Source of the DNA: Pseudobacillus lumedeiriae | GTDB taxonomy: Bacteria > Bacillota > Bacilli > Bacillales > Domibacillaceae | Direction of reading: 5' to 3' | Assembly: GCF_044891285.1 (NCBI RefSeq) | Contig: NZ_JAUIYO010000014.1 | Span: 1-64,000 of the forward strand | Length of the DNA stretch: 64,000 nt | In this document: positions 1-8,435 of the stretch, piece by piece | How the letters are laid out: each line of letters starts with the position of its first letter | How positions within the stretch are numbered: position 1 is the stretch's first letter | The notes under the pieces: model-generated | Told to the model about the DNA's origin: nothing | Databases searched by the model: none | Seen by the model: only the letters and a program-made list of their open reading frames with translations | Made by a program: the position numbers and the translations under genes

Positions 1-67
1 CATGTAAACATGCAGATTTTTTGAAAAAAGAAGAAGTACTTATCATTTTAGTTATATTAATGACTAC

Positions 68-153
68 TGTTAATTGGCGTGAAAGGTGAGAAACTCCGCA
101 AACGAGACAGCGGTAAGGAGGTGCCCGGACTGCCCGCAGCGGAAATCAACAGG
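68..153. repeat. degenerate Bacillus-type intergenic repeat
   Basis: This stretch starts near TGTTAATTGGCG and ends GCGGAAATCAACAGG, so its termini are roughly inverted. Inside are a GAGAAACTCC block and a GTGCCCGGACTGCCCGC block. The layout matches, from memory, a short G+C-rich repeat scattered through many Bacillus genomes that ends in GCGGAAATCAAC. It is far richer in G+C than the flanking AT-rich spacer. No second copy was noticed in this window, so the family assignment is tentative. Confidence 0.35.
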
Positions 154-170
154 AGAGTTTAACAAAGCTA

Positions 171-1352
171 TCATTTTAGATTTAACAGCTTTTGTTTCAG
201 TTCATTCTCCATGGACGATAATTCTTGTTCAGCTTGTCTGCGTTTCGTCCGGCCTTCTTGTTGGATGCGCAAAGTTTCCTCAAGAGTAGAAATTAAATTA
301 GATTGTGTTTTCTTTAATGTTTCGATGTCGACAAGTCCCCGTTCATTTTCTTTCGCCGTTTCAATCGTATTTGTTTTTAACATTTCGGCATTTTTTAACA
401 GCAGTTCATTTGTCGTTTGAGATACTTGCTTTTGTGATTCCATCGCTTTTCTTTGTCTAACGAGAGTCAAAGCGATAGCTACTTGGTTTTTCCATAAAGG
501 AATCGCGGTTAAAATAGAAGATTGAATTTTTTCAGCGAGCGCCTGATTCATGTTTTGGATCATTCGAATTTGAGGGGCGCTTTGGATCGTAATTTGGCGG
601 CTTAGCTTTAAATCGTGCAGTCTTTTTTCTAAACGATCCGCAAACTGTACCATATCATTGACATCTTGAAAGTCCATCTGGTCGCCTGACTGCTCTGCTT
701 TTCGACGGAGAGCAGGGATCGTTTCATGTTCCAGTTCTTCCAATTTCAATTCACCCGCTGCGATAAAAATATTTAATGCTTGGAAATACTCTTTATTTTT
801 CTCATACAATTGTTCAAGCATTTGAATATCTTCGACGAGAATTTTTTTAGAATGATCTAGTTTAATACTAATCCGGTCAATTTGCGTACCGACTTTCTGA
901 TATTTAGACATGATTTCTTGGATGGAGCCGGACACTTTATTGAAGAGCCGGCTGAACACATTTTTCTTTTCTGTGTTGAGTTCGTCTGGATTGACTTCTT
1001 GCAGCTTTTTCATCAAGTCGTTTAAAATATCTCCAATCGTTCCAATGTCTTTCTGTTGCACATGATCAAGCATGGAATGGGAAAAGCCTGAAAGCTTTGA
1101 CTGGGCAGCTGTACCATAACTGATAATTGCCTGATGATTTTTCGGATCAATCTGTTTAGCCAGCTCTTGTGCTTTAAGCTGATGTTCTTCGGGAAGCACA
1201 TCAATCAGTCTTTTTGCAGCTGATTTTTCATGCAGGGAAGCCTCAGGAGATGGTGCGAGTAAGTCCTCTCCAAACGGAGTGGCAAGCAAGTCGTCAAAAT
1301 CACTTGAATAATCCTTCAGTGAGCCGGAGTGTTTATTATTATTTGTTGTCAT
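171..1352 (-). CDS. yaaN: TelA/YaaN family toxic anion resistance protein
   Basis: The 393-residue protein is mostly helical and charged, with long coiled-coil segments (about residues 150-230 and 300-390) and no signal peptide or membrane segment. This matches the TelA (toxic anion resistance) family, which includes B. subtilis YaaN. Members are linked to tellurite and cell-envelope stress tolerance, but the biochemical role is not established. The start ATG has an AAGGGAG ribosome site and overlaps the end of the upstream xpaC-like gene by 14 bases, so the two are translationally coupled as in the B. subtilis xpaC-yaaN pair. The family call is firm; the function remains vague. Confidence 0.88.
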   Translation of the reverse strand: MTTNNNKHSGSLKDYSSDFDDLLATPFGEDLLAPSPEASLHEKSAAKRLIDVLPEEHQLKAQELAKQIDPKNHQAIISYGTAAQSKLSGFSHSMLDHVQQKDIGTIGDILNDLMKKLQEVNPDELNTEKKNVFSRLFNKVSGSIQEIMSKYQKVGTQIDRISIKLDHSKKILVEDIQMLEQLYEKNKEYFQALNIFIAAGELKLEELEHETIPALRRKAEQSGDQMDFQDVNDMVQFADRLEKRLHDLKLSRQITIQSAPQIRMIQNMNQALAEKIQSSILTAIPLWKNQVAIALTLVRQRKAMESQKQVSQTTNELLLKNAEMLKTNTIETAKENERGLVDIETLKKTQSNLISTLEETLRIQQEGRTKRRQAEQELSSMENELKQKLLNLK

Positions 1353-2010
1353 AATCGTGTTTATCTCCCTTCTTCGTGATGTCCAGCAGCTTGCGTTTGT
1401 TCAATGACTGCTTGGCCACATCTAGTTCAAACGTTAAATGTTCAATATCCTTCGCTAGTACTTTGTGTAAATCTTTTTCTAATGTTTTTGTTAAATCATC
1501 TAGTGTTTCTTTTGTTTCAAGTAGAGATTGTTTTACGGATGAGTTTTTTAGTTTCTGTGAATTTAATAACGCATATTTTTCGGCCAGCTCAACGACAGAA
1601 TCCAAGTGTGAATAAAAAAATGATTCCGCTTCATAGAAACGCTTCGGCTCTTTTTTTACGACAGAAAAAATACGGCGTACGAGACGGTTTAATTCAATCA
1701 TTTGTTTTAGGGAACTAATACTGCGTACGCGAACGAATACGTTTTTCAGCCGGTTTAACTTCTGTTTTGCTTCTTTCATATTTTTAAGAATAAAGTTATA
1801 TTCCTTCCTTGTTAATCCATATTTTTTATATAAACGCACATCCGCATACTTTCCAATACCGAAATAAATGATTCCTCCAATGACAGCCGCTGCTGCCGCT
1901 GCCGGTAAAGGGGAGAGACCAATCGGATTGACAAAGAGCGGCCAGCAAATGACCGCAACGGGAATGCTGATTAACGTACGAAGGGTAAAAAGCAACGGAT
2001 TTCTCATCAT
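1339..2010 (-). CDS. xpaC: XpaC family membrane protein
   Basis: The protein has two N-terminal hydrophobic segments (about residues 6-25 and 30-48, the second with an alanine run). A long charged helical cytoplasmic domain follows. This is the shape of XpaC, named for hydrolysis of 5-bromo-4-chloroindolyl phosphate in B. subtilis; its real substrate is unknown. The start was placed at the paired ATG codons at 2010/2007 because GGAGTGGGT lies just upstream; an in-frame start 12 codons earlier lacks a ribosome site. It is the first gene of a two-gene operon with the TelA-like gene. The coupling suggests a joint role in envelope stress, which is inference. Confidence 0.82.
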   Translation of the reverse strand: MMRNPLLFTLRTLISIPVAVICWPLFVNPIGLSPLPAAAAAAVIGGIIYFGIGKYADVRLYKKYGLTRKEYNFILKNMKEAKQKLNRLKNVFVRVRSISSLKQMIELNRLVRRIFSVVKKEPKRFYEAESFFYSHLDSVVELAEKYALLNSQKLKNSSVKQSLLETKETLDDLTKTLEKDLHKVLAKDIEHLTFELDVAKQSLNKRKLLDITKKGDKHDYDNK

Positions 2011-2342
2011 ACCCACTCCAATTATTATTTTCCTTGTAATACGCATAATCCGTCAAAAAGTTTCATCATTTATAAAAATGATTATGAGAAGCGCAAGCAG
2101 TCTATCTTCAATCCTAACTATTAATGGAAGGAGGTAGAAAAGTCAAATGAAAAGCAAACAATGTACAAAAGCTGTTCTCGCTATCCTTTTGTGACAGAGA
2201 AGAAGGGTGGGGTGTAAACGAACAAGGTTTGATTATCTTAAACAAACGAGTCTTTGGCGAACCATGATACTTAGCTCTGCAAAAGAAAAAGGATTGCCTC
2301 ACCGGCAATCCTCAAGCTGTCGAGAAAGTCTCGATCGCTTTT
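2011..2342. other. intergenic spacer, xpaC to yidC
   Basis: This spacer has no convincing gene. On the + strand a strong ribosome site (AAGGAGG near 2132) precedes an ATG at 2148 that opens only 15 codons ending TGA, too short to call. The right end holds the yidC terminator. Confidence 0.5.
2281..2311 (-). terminator. rho-independent terminator of yidC
   Basis: GGATTGCC and GGCAATCC (2291-2298 and 2304-2311) form a perfect 8-bp stem with a 5-base loop. Read on the minus strand it is followed by TTTTTCTTTT. It lies about 30 bases beyond the yidC stop codon. Confidence 0.85.
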
Positions 2343-3101
2343 TTATTTACTTTCACTTACTTGTTTGGAAGGATAAATCTTTTTACTCAGCCATGTTTGT
2401 CCAATCAGGAACAGTCCGCTCACTCCCCAATACAAAGGAAGCGCTGCTGGGGTGGATATGGAGAAGACGAGAATCATGATCGGTGAGAGCAGACCGATGA
2501 TTTTCATTTGCTGTCTTTGCTGTTCAGGCATGTTCATGAGTGATACTCGGAATTGAATAAAGTACATAACACCGGCGATGAGTGCCATAGCAATGTCAGG
2601 CTGACCTAGTTTGAACCAAAGGAAGTTCGCATGCTGAATATCTTCTGAAATACGAATCGCATAATACAGCCCCATCCAAATCGGCATTTGTAAGAAGATC
2701 GGCAGGCAGCCCATTGCTAATGGATTAATGTTGTGCTGCTGATAAAGAGCCATCATTTCTTGCTGAATTTTCCGCTGCTCTTCTTGGTTTTTAGCTTCTT
2801 TTAACCGTTTTTGGATTTTCTCCATTTCTGGTTTAACGACTTCCATCTTTTCTTTCATAATTTGCTGCTTCTTCATCGTATTTAGCATTAATGGCATTAA
2901 AATTAAGCGGACAGCAAGTGTAAGAACAATGATTGCAAAACCGTAGCTGCCGAGAAATACTCCAAGCGTGTGGATCAGCTCTACAAAAGGCCGGACGAGA
3001 TAATCGTGGAAAAAGCGCCCTTCCTGTTCCGCTGCTTGGCATCCGGTCAAAAATAGCATAGAGCCGAGCAGGAAAGATAATAGTATAGATGTTTTTTTCA
3101 A
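2343..3101 (-). CDS. yidC: YidC/Oxa1 membrane protein insertase (lipoprotein)
   Basis: YidC/SpoIIIJ inserts and folds membrane proteins alone or with SecYEG. The N-terminus is a lipoprotein signal with a lipobox ending LTGC. Five hydrophobic segments follow, with the conserved cytoplasmic charged hairpin (about residues 85-130) and the PLAMGCLPIFLQMPIW region typical of the family. The TTG at 3101 is chosen as start because AGGGGG sits 9 bases upstream; the longer reading frame has no ribosome site. The length of 252 residues fits Gram-positive YidC proteins. It stands alone here, not beside rnpA, so it may be the second paralogue (YqjG/MisCB type). Confidence 0.93.
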   Translation of the reverse strand: MKKTSILLSFLLGSMLFLTGCQAAEQEGRFFHDYLVRPFVELIHTLGVFLGSYGFAIIVLTLAVRLILMPLMLNTMKKQQIMKEKMEVVKPEMEKIQKRLKEAKNQEEQRKIQQEMMALYQQHNINPLAMGCLPIFLQMPIWMGLYYAIRISEDIQHANFLWFKLGQPDIAMALIAGVMYFIQFRVSLMNMPEQQRQQMKIIGLLSPIMILVFSISTPAALPLYWGVSGLFLIGQTWLSKKIYPSKQVSESK

Positions 3102-3273
3102 TGGATTGTTCCCCCTATAGACCGATAGCCGGCCATCCAAACTGTTGCTGCATAAAAACTAAAATGAGTATACCTTAAAAGATTTGTTAGTTCAAATGAA
3201 TACATCCTTCTTCATTTAATAAGATTCTTCTTTACGAAACGGAGGAACAGGTTAAAAAACGGTTCTATCTTTT

Positions 3274-3304
3274 TTGTTAACTTTATATTCAAATTAGTTG
3301 ACTT
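3274..3304 (+). promoter_or_regulatory. BirA-type operator upstream of bioB
   Basis: TTGTTAAC at 3274-3281 is followed, after exactly 15 bases, by GTTGAC at 3297-3302. The known Bacillus BirA box is GTTAAC-N15-GTTAAC, so the left half is perfect and the right half has one change. It lies 65 bases before the bioB start, suggesting biotin-dependent repression. Confidence 0.65.
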
Positions 3305-3368
3305 AAAAATGTATTATCTTTTATCCTTAAAGAGGAGCAGTAGAAAGAGAGAAGAAGGGGAGAGACAA

Positions 3369-4364
3369 ATGATAAATTGGGACAAGGTAGCAGATCAAGT
3401 ATTAGAAGGGAAAGAAATAAGTAATGAACAGGCGCTGGCGGTATTAAACAGTTCCGATGCAGAGCTTTTAAATCTTTTGCAAGCGGCTTATAAAGTGAGA
3501 AAGCATTATTACGGCAATAAAGTAAAGCTGAATATGATTATTAATACTAAATCAGGACTATGTCCGGAAAACTGTGGGTACTGTTCACAGTCTATCCGCT
3601 CCACAGCTCCGATTGAAAAATATAAGATGGTTGATAAGGAATCTATTTTACAAGGGGCCAAGCGGGCATACGACCTGCAGGCTGGAACGTATTGTATCGT
3701 CGCAAGCGGACGCGGCCCAAGCAATAAAGAGATTGAACACGTTGCCGAAGCAGTTCAAGAAATTAAAGAGAAGTATCAATTGAAAGTATGCGCGTGTCTA
3801 GGCCTCCTAAAGCCGGAACAAGCGGTTAAATTGAAAGAAGCGGGAGTCGACCGTTACAATCATAATCTGAATACGTCGGCGAGTCATCACGAACAGATTA
3901 CAACTACTCATACATACGATGATAGGGTGAGGACCGTAAATACAGTGAAAGAAATGGGCATCTCTCCTTGCTCGGGTGTCATCATTGGAATGAAAGAAAG
4001 GAAGGAAGATGTCGTTTCTATGGCACGCAGCTTAAAAGCACTTGATGCTGACTCCATTCCAGTAAACTTCCTGCATGCAATTGATGGAACACCACTTGAA
4101 GGGACAGATGAATTGAATCCGCGTTATTGTTTAAAAGTGCTCTGTCTTTTCCGTTTTGTGAATCCAACGAAGGAAATCCGTATATCAGGAGGGCGGGAAG
4201 TGAATTTAGGCTCGCTTCAGCCTTTGGGTCTTTATCCAGCTAATTCAATCTTTGTCGGTGATTACTTAACAACTGCTGGACAAGAAACGACGGCTGATCA
4301 CAAAATGATTGAAGAAATGGGATTTGAAGTAGAATTTGCTCAGGCTTCGCTGCAGTCTGTTTAA
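3369..4364 (+). CDS. bioB: biotin synthase
   Basis: BioB is a radical SAM enzyme that inserts sulfur into dethiobiotin, the last step of biotin synthesis. The protein shows the CxxxCxxC cluster motif (CPENCGYC, near residue 65), the NHNLNTS motif and the conserved C-terminal SGGREVNLG block, in 331 residues. The start ATG at 3369 follows AAGGGGAGAG; the frame is open 20 codons further upstream but without a ribosome site. No other bio gene is nearby, so this is a lone bioB. A BirA-like operator upstream and a strong terminator downstream make it a single-gene unit. Confidence 0.95.
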   Translation: MINWDKVADQVLEGKEISNEQALAVLNSSDAELLNLLQAAYKVRKHYYGNKVKLNMIINTKSGLCPENCGYCSQSIRSTAPIEKYKMVDKESILQGAKRAYDLQAGTYCIVASGRGPSNKEIEHVAEAVQEIKEKYQLKVCACLGLLKPEQAVKLKEAGVDRYNHNLNTSASHHEQITTTHTYDDRVRTVNTVKEMGISPCSGVIIGMKERKEDVVSMARSLKALDADSIPVNFLHAIDGTPLEGTDELNPRYCLKVLCLFRFVNPTKEIRISGGREVNLGSLQPLGLYPANSIFVGDYLTTAGQETTADHKMIEEMGFEVEFAQASLQSV

Positions 4365-4376
4365 ATAAGCTAGAAA

Positions 4377-4423
4377 AGCTGACTGGACGATTGTTAAAAA
4401 CAATTTTCCAGTCAGCTTCTTTT
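4377..4423 (+). terminator. terminator after bioB
   Basis: AGCTGACTGGA and TCCAGTCAGCT form an 11-bp stem (4377-4387 and 4407-4417) followed by TCTTTT. It also sits at the 3' end of the convergent ktrB-like gene and may serve both. Confidence 0.85.
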
Positions 4424-4428
4424 ATAGG

Positions 4429-5784
4429 CTATCCAATTAAAATCCGTTCTTTCGGGAAGTGATACCCGTCTTTGATTTCCTTGCCGCGAATGATAAAGAG
4501 CAGAGAGAATACACCGATTCTTCCGATGAACATTAACGTAATAAGTAAAAGTTTAGCTGGCGTGCCTATATCTGGCGTAATACCGAGTGATGAGCCGGTT
4601 GTTCCAATAGCAGAGGATACTTCAAATATAATTTTTATAATGGGCAGTCCTGGTTCTAAAAAGGATAGAAAAATAATGGAGCCGCCCCAGATAAGAAACC
4701 CCGTTGTAATGACGACGAATGCACGCTGCACATCAATGGGATGAACTTCTCTATTGAAAATCTTGATCGTATTCTTTCCTCTCGCATAAAAATAGACACT
4801 TAAGATGGCGATCGCGAAAGTAGTCGTTCTTAGTCCGCCTCCTACACTGCTCGGTGAAGCACCGATAAACATCAATGTGGAAATAAGGAGCAGTGTAGCG
4901 CTAGAAAACTCATTCAGATCCATCGAAGTGAGTCCCGCGCTGCGGGCCGCAATGGATTGAAAAGCGGAATAGAAGAAAGACTCGTGCCATGTCTTATCAG
5001 CAAAAAAGTGATTGCGGTCAAGCAAATAAATCAGCACAGTGCCAAGAACGGCTAGAATGGCATATACCGTCGTTGTTAATTTGGTAAATAAAGAAAAATG
5101 AAATTTAATCGGTCCTCTGTATGTTAAGTAATCTTTAATCTCTACTAATACAGGGAAACCTATTGCTCCGAGCACGATCAGTATCATATTAATAAATTGC
5201 ACAAAATAATCATCGGCGAAAATAATTAATGAGCGGCCCGTAATGTCAAATCCGCCGTTTGTTGTCGCACTAATGGATGCAAATACCCCATGTAAAAAGG
5301 CCTCAGAGGCGGTTGGATAATATTGCAGAAAATATGTGCTTAAAATAATCGCACCGACTGCTTCAATTCCAAGAATTAATAAAAATATTTCGATCATCAG
5401 TTTCACGAGCCCGGATAAATCGGTTCTATTCTGGTCCGCCATAATCAGCCGGCGCTCACGTATGCCGATTCGCTTTCCGAACAAAATCCAAATGATCGAA
5501 CTGAGTGTCATAATACCGACACCGCCGACTTGCAAAATAAACAGAATGAAAAAATACCCGGCTGTACTAAATGTATCAGCGATTCCAACTGGTGACAGCC
5601 CAGTAACACTCAGAGCGCTTACTGCAACGAATAGAGCATCTATAATGGAAATCTCTACTCCTGGTTTATGAGCAATCGGCAACAGCAGTAAGCCGGTAGA
5701 AAACAAGGCACCGATTAGGTACAGCATGACAATTAATTGAAAAGTCGACAGTTTTAACGACTTTATTTTTCCAGACTCTCTCAT
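4429..5784 (-). CDS. ktrB: TrkH/KtrB family potassium uptake channel subunit
   Basis: The 451-residue integral membrane protein has the four pore repeats of the TrkH/TrkG/KtrB superfamily. The filter-like segments SVTGLSP, SATTNGGFD, AARSAGLTS and GTTGSSLG are all visible, each between two membrane helices. KtrB forms the K+ (Na+-coupled) pore and works with a cytoplasmic RCK subunit (KtrA/KtrC). No ktrA gene is adjacent, as with B. subtilis ktrD or ktrB variants encoded apart from their regulator. The start ATG at 5784 is the best of several in-frame candidates (TTG at 5811 and 5799), but none has a good ribosome site. The family is certain; KtrB versus KtrD is not. Confidence 0.9.
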   Translation of the reverse strand: MRESGKIKSLKLSTFQLIVMLYLIGALFSTGLLLLPIAHKPGVEISIIDALFVAVSALSVTGLSPVGIADTFSTAGYFFILFILQVGGVGIMTLSSIIWILFGKRIGIRERRLIMADQNRTDLSGLVKLMIEIFLLILGIEAVGAIILSTYFLQYYPTASEAFLHGVFASISATTNGGFDITGRSLIIFADDYFVQFINMILIVLGAIGFPVLVEIKDYLTYRGPIKFHFSLFTKLTTTVYAILAVLGTVLIYLLDRNHFFADKTWHESFFYSAFQSIAARSAGLTSMDLNEFSSATLLLISTLMFIGASPSSVGGGLRTTTFAIAILSVYFYARGKNTIKIFNREVHPIDVQRAFVVITTGFLIWGGSIIFLSFLEPGLPIIKIIFEVSSAIGTTGSSLGITPDIGTPAKLLLITLMFIGRIGVFSLLFIIRGKEIKDGYHFPKERILIG

Positions 5785-5965
5785 TACACACTCTCTCAAC
5801 CTTTCCAGCAAAACAGCTGCTTAGTATGATCATGGCAAAAAATATACCTCTTATTAATTGAACCTTCCCGCCGCTTAACGCCTTTACGAGCTATTTGAAA
5901 CGGGCGATTCTATTTCCTGTGAACAGCAGTGTATCCACCAGTTACGGGCAGGCTTGCCCCCGCCG

Positions 5966-6307
5966 TTAAGTCGTGCAAACGGCTGACGCCTCCGACAGTA
6001 AGTTTAACTTTAACAACCTTATTGCTTCAATTTTAAGGTTAACGGATGCGTTTATATTCTGGTCATGGTATGTATAGTAAGAAGGGCAGTCCCACTCACG
6101 CAACGCAAGACTCTTGGCTTCTTTGTGCTGATGATCACAAGAAGAACAAAGCTGACTCCTCGCAAAGGTCTTGGACACGACAACTACTTGCTTTCCATAC
6201 CATTCGGTTTTATATTCCAGCATACTGCGGAATTGTAACAAGGCTGCTTGCTTTTCAGTCGGATAAATCCTAAATGGATCCGCCTTATTTATGATCACAG
6301 GTTCCAC
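5966..6307 (-). pseudogene. internally deleted TnpB (IS200/IS605-type) relic
   Basis: The frame begins with a TnpB-like N-terminus (NKADPFRIYPTEKQ, residues 7-20). It then jumps directly to the C-terminal third of TnpB: the FARSQLCSSC zinc-finger half, then WDCPSYYTYHDQNINASVN, which replaces the normal C-x-x-C and D-x-N catalytic block. About 250-300 residues are missing, including the first catalytic Asp and the Glu, so it cannot be an active nuclease. A GGGAGGTG ribosome site remains before the GTG start. The G+C-rich DNA downstream (about 5930-5995) is probably the old right end. It sits between ktrB and the DUF1232 gene with no partner transposase. Confidence 0.75.
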
Positions 6308-6378
6308 CTCCCTGCATTTTATGGAAACTTATCATATCAATTTTAATCCTATTTGTATATCACTTTAGGGGTGAAATT

Positions 6379-6462
6379 ATGGAAAAGCAACTGGTTGCCT
6401 TACGATTTTCCAAAGTTCATTTGAAATGCATAGCCGACCTTGTTTTTTTCGACATAAAATGA
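6379..6462 (+). CDS. possible 27-residue small protein
   Basis: An ATG at 6379 follows AGGGGTGAAATT at good spacing. It opens 27 codons with a basic, hydrophobic composition before TGA. I recognise no family. It lies between the TnpB relic and the DUF1232 gene. Only the ribosome site supports it. Confidence 0.2.
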   Translation: MEKQLVALRFSKVHLKCIADLVFFDIK

Positions 6463-6521
6463 AACAAAACGAAAGGAATATCCGTATATATTCATATCCA
6501 GTCAATAAAGGAGGCGAAGAA

Positions 6522-6797
6522 ATGAGGAAGCTGTGGAAGAGAATCAAGTTTGTTTTTACTTTCAGAAAGTTCATCCCCTTTCTAAAAGACTTTTTTATAA
6601 GTAAGGAAGTAGCTGTGTTTAATAAAATCCTCTCAATCGGGTTAATCATCGGCTATTTTGTATTGCCGTTTGATATGATTCCTGATTTTTTTACTGTATT
6701 CGGCTTGCTGGATGATATCGCTGTTTTTACATTTGTGCTTCAACAAATAATTAAGATGGCGCCGTCTTCTATAAAAGAGAAATATCATATGACATAA
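6522..6797 (+). CDS. DUF1232 (YkvA-like) small membrane protein
   Basis: The 91-residue protein has a basic N-terminus and a hydrophobic helix at about residues 40-58. The DUF1232 signature follows: YFVLPFDMIPDFFTVFGLLDDIAV (here cited only by its PFDMIPD and GLLDD cores). The family is widespread and of unknown function. The ATG at 6522 is preceded by AAAGGAGGCGAAGAA; the frame is open upstream but without a ribosome site. A terminator hairpin follows 4 bases after the stop. It is a single-gene unit. Confidence 0.85.
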   Translation: MRKLWKRIKFVFTFRKFIPFLKDFFISKEVAVFNKILSIGLIIGYFVLPFDMIPDFFTVFGLLDDIAVFTFVLQQIIKMAPSSIKEKYHMT

Positions 6798-6800
6798 AAC

Positions 6801-6828
6801 TAGGAGCTGTCTCACAAGAGGCAGCTCC
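6801..6828. terminator. bidirectional terminator hairpin
   Basis: AGGAGCTG and CAGCTCCT pair (6801-6828) with a short loop containing partly paired TCTC/GAGG. It lies between the convergent DUF1232 and aminotransferase genes and can serve either strand. Confidence 0.65.
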
Positions 6829-6836
6829 TGATTGAT

Positions 6837-8006
6837 TTAAGCATCGGAGAAAATCGATTGTAGCTGTTGAGCAGCTTTGATCAATGTGTCTTCTGGCTGA
6901 ACGAGGGCAATTCGTACATAGCCTTCCCCAGAAGGACCAAAAGCTGAACCAGGGACCATCACGACACCGGCTTCTTCGATACAATGGAAAGAAAATTCTT
7001 TTGATGTCCAGCCCGATGGGATTTCAGCCCATATAAACATCCCTCCGGATGGCCGTGCAACGTTCCAGCCGATGCGATGGAGTTCATCAACCAATGCATC
7101 CCGTCGTTTCTGAAAGGTGGATCGGACATGCCGGCTGATCTCCTCCGCATGATCAAATGCGGCAATAGCAGCTGCCTGAATCGGTGCGAACACACCGTAA
7201 TCAAGGTTAGACTTTAAACGGGTAATCGCTGCGATGATTTCTTTATTGCCAGCCATATAAGCGATTCTAGCCCCTGCAAGACTAAAGCTCTTTGAAAGAG
7301 AATTGATTTCGATGCCAATCTCTTTAGCACCTGGAACCGCTAAAAAGCTAAGAGGTTTCGTATCATCAAAGTAAAACTCTGAATAGGCGGCGTCGTGAAG
7401 CACAGCGATCTCATATTGTTTAGCAAATGCGATGACTTCTTTGAAAAATGCTTCGTCAGCTTCGCCGGCTGCTGGATTGCCTGGATAATTTAAAATCATC
7501 AGTTTCGCTTTTTGAGCTGTTTCCACTGGAATGGCCGTTAAATCAGGCAGAAAACGATTTTCTTTATGTAAAGGCATGTAAAATGGTTCTGCTCCTGCTA
7601 CAGCTAATCCGGTTTCGTAGGCAGGATAACCGGGATCCGTAACAAGAACAATATCCCCAGGATCAGCAAACACGAGCGGCAAGTGAACAAGACCTTCTTG
7701 AGACCCCATCGCATGAACGAATTCTGTTTGCGGATCTAACGAAACATTGTACACGCGCTTGTAATAACGAGCAGCTGCTTCATAAAAATCTTTTGTCCCC
7801 GACAGCGTATAGCCGTATTGGAAAGGTTCTGCTGCCTGCACTGCCAGTTCATTACGAACAATGTCAGCCGGCGGCAAATCGGGGCTGCCTAAGCTCAGAT
7901 CAATAAGTTCTTTTCCTTCTGCCTCTTGTTGTAATTTAAATGATTTTAATTCACTGAAGATGGATGAGCCGAACTTCTCCATTCTTTTTGCATAATGAAA
8001 CGCCAA
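6837..8006 (-). CDS. PLP-dependent aminotransferase (class I/II, DapL/AlaT-like)
   Basis: The 389-residue fold-type I aminotransferase has the PLP-lysine motif NSLSKSFSLAG, the NYPGNPAAGE loop, HDAAYSEF and a C-terminal arginine in the VRIALV block. Homologues are annotated as LL-diaminopimelate aminotransferase, alanine transaminase or PatA-like enzymes. Substrate cannot be read from sequence. The start is TTG at 8006 because AGGGGG lies 8 bases upstream; the upstream in-frame extension is AT-rich promoter-like DNA. It is transcribed alone, divergent from the spore cluster. Confidence 0.88.
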   Translation of the reverse strand: MAFHYAKRMEKFGSSIFSELKSFKLQQEAEGKELIDLSLGSPDLPPADIVRNELAVQAAEPFQYGYTLSGTKDFYEAAARYYKRVYNVSLDPQTEFVHAMGSQEGLVHLPLVFADPGDIVLVTDPGYPAYETGLAVAGAEPFYMPLHKENRFLPDLTAIPVETAQKAKLMILNYPGNPAAGEADEAFFKEVIAFAKQYEIAVLHDAAYSEFYFDDTKPLSFLAVPGAKEIGIEINSLSKSFSLAGARIAYMAGNKEIIAAITRLKSNLDYGVFAPIQAAAIAAFDHAEEISRHVRSTFQKRRDALVDELHRIGWNVARPSGGMFIWAEIPSGWTSKEFSFHCIEEAGVVMVPGSAFGPSGEGYVRIALVQPEDTLIKAAQQLQSIFSDA

Positions 8007-8161
8007 GATGAATTCCCCCTGTAGTATGAAACGATGTTTAACAATTATTGTAGCATATAGAGTGAATTCCACATTTAAAATTTTTCTCAAAAAATTGTCA
8101 AAATAATTTTTCTTAAAAAAACCATGCTATAAAAGAATCCGTTAGAAGGGGGACTTTACTT

Positions 8162-8368
8162 ATGACAGTCATCAGCGATTTAAAGCAAACGATGTCAGGA
8201 TTAAAAAGTGCACAGGCAAGCTTAGAAGGATTTGCTCTTGCAACAGAAAACCAGCAGGCGAAACAGTTGTTCCAAACGGCTGCCCAGCAAACACAGACGA
8301 TCATTGATACACTTCAGCCGCGCATCACTGAAGTGGAAAACGAAGAACCTCAATATAAAAACATGTAA
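8162..8368 (+). CDS. DUF1657 domain protein (spoVA2-type cluster)
   Basis: The 68-residue soluble helical protein starts MTVISDLKQT and ends ENEEPQYKNM, the hallmark of DUF1657. DUF1657 genes flank spoVA-type operons in Bacillus, including spoVA2mob linked to spore heat resistance. A strong AGAAGGGGG ribosome site precedes the ATG. It opens a four-gene cluster with SpoVAD, a second DUF1657 and a YetF-like protein. Upstream, CATGCTATAA near 8123 resembles a sigma-G -10 element, but the -35 is unconvincing. Expression in the forespore is inferred from context. Confidence 0.88.
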   Translation: MTVISDLKQTMSGLKSAQASLEGFALATENQQAKQLFQTAAQQTQTIIDTLQPRITEVENEEPQYKNM

Positions 8369-8396
8369 ATTAAAAACACTATGTGCAAAATTCAAA
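8369..8396 (+). other. candidate Rtp-binding Ter-like site 1
   Basis: ATTAAAAACA is followed directly by CTATGTGCAAAATTCAAA. The B. subtilis Ter consensus as I recall it is ACTAANWNNW followed by CTATGTACYAAATNTTC. Here ATTAA matches four of five and CTATGT is exact. The C and AAAT that follow also match. A related sequence lies just upstream of rtp. It could equally be a promoter or spacer element of the spore cluster. Confidence 0.4.
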
Positions 8397-8435
8397 TTAT
8401 AAATTGATGCCAATATAGCAGCTGGAGGTGAAAGT

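Noticed and set aside
2148..2195. 15-codon ORF with a strong ribosome site upstream of the yidC terminator.
   Set aside because: Too short and without a known leader-peptide context.
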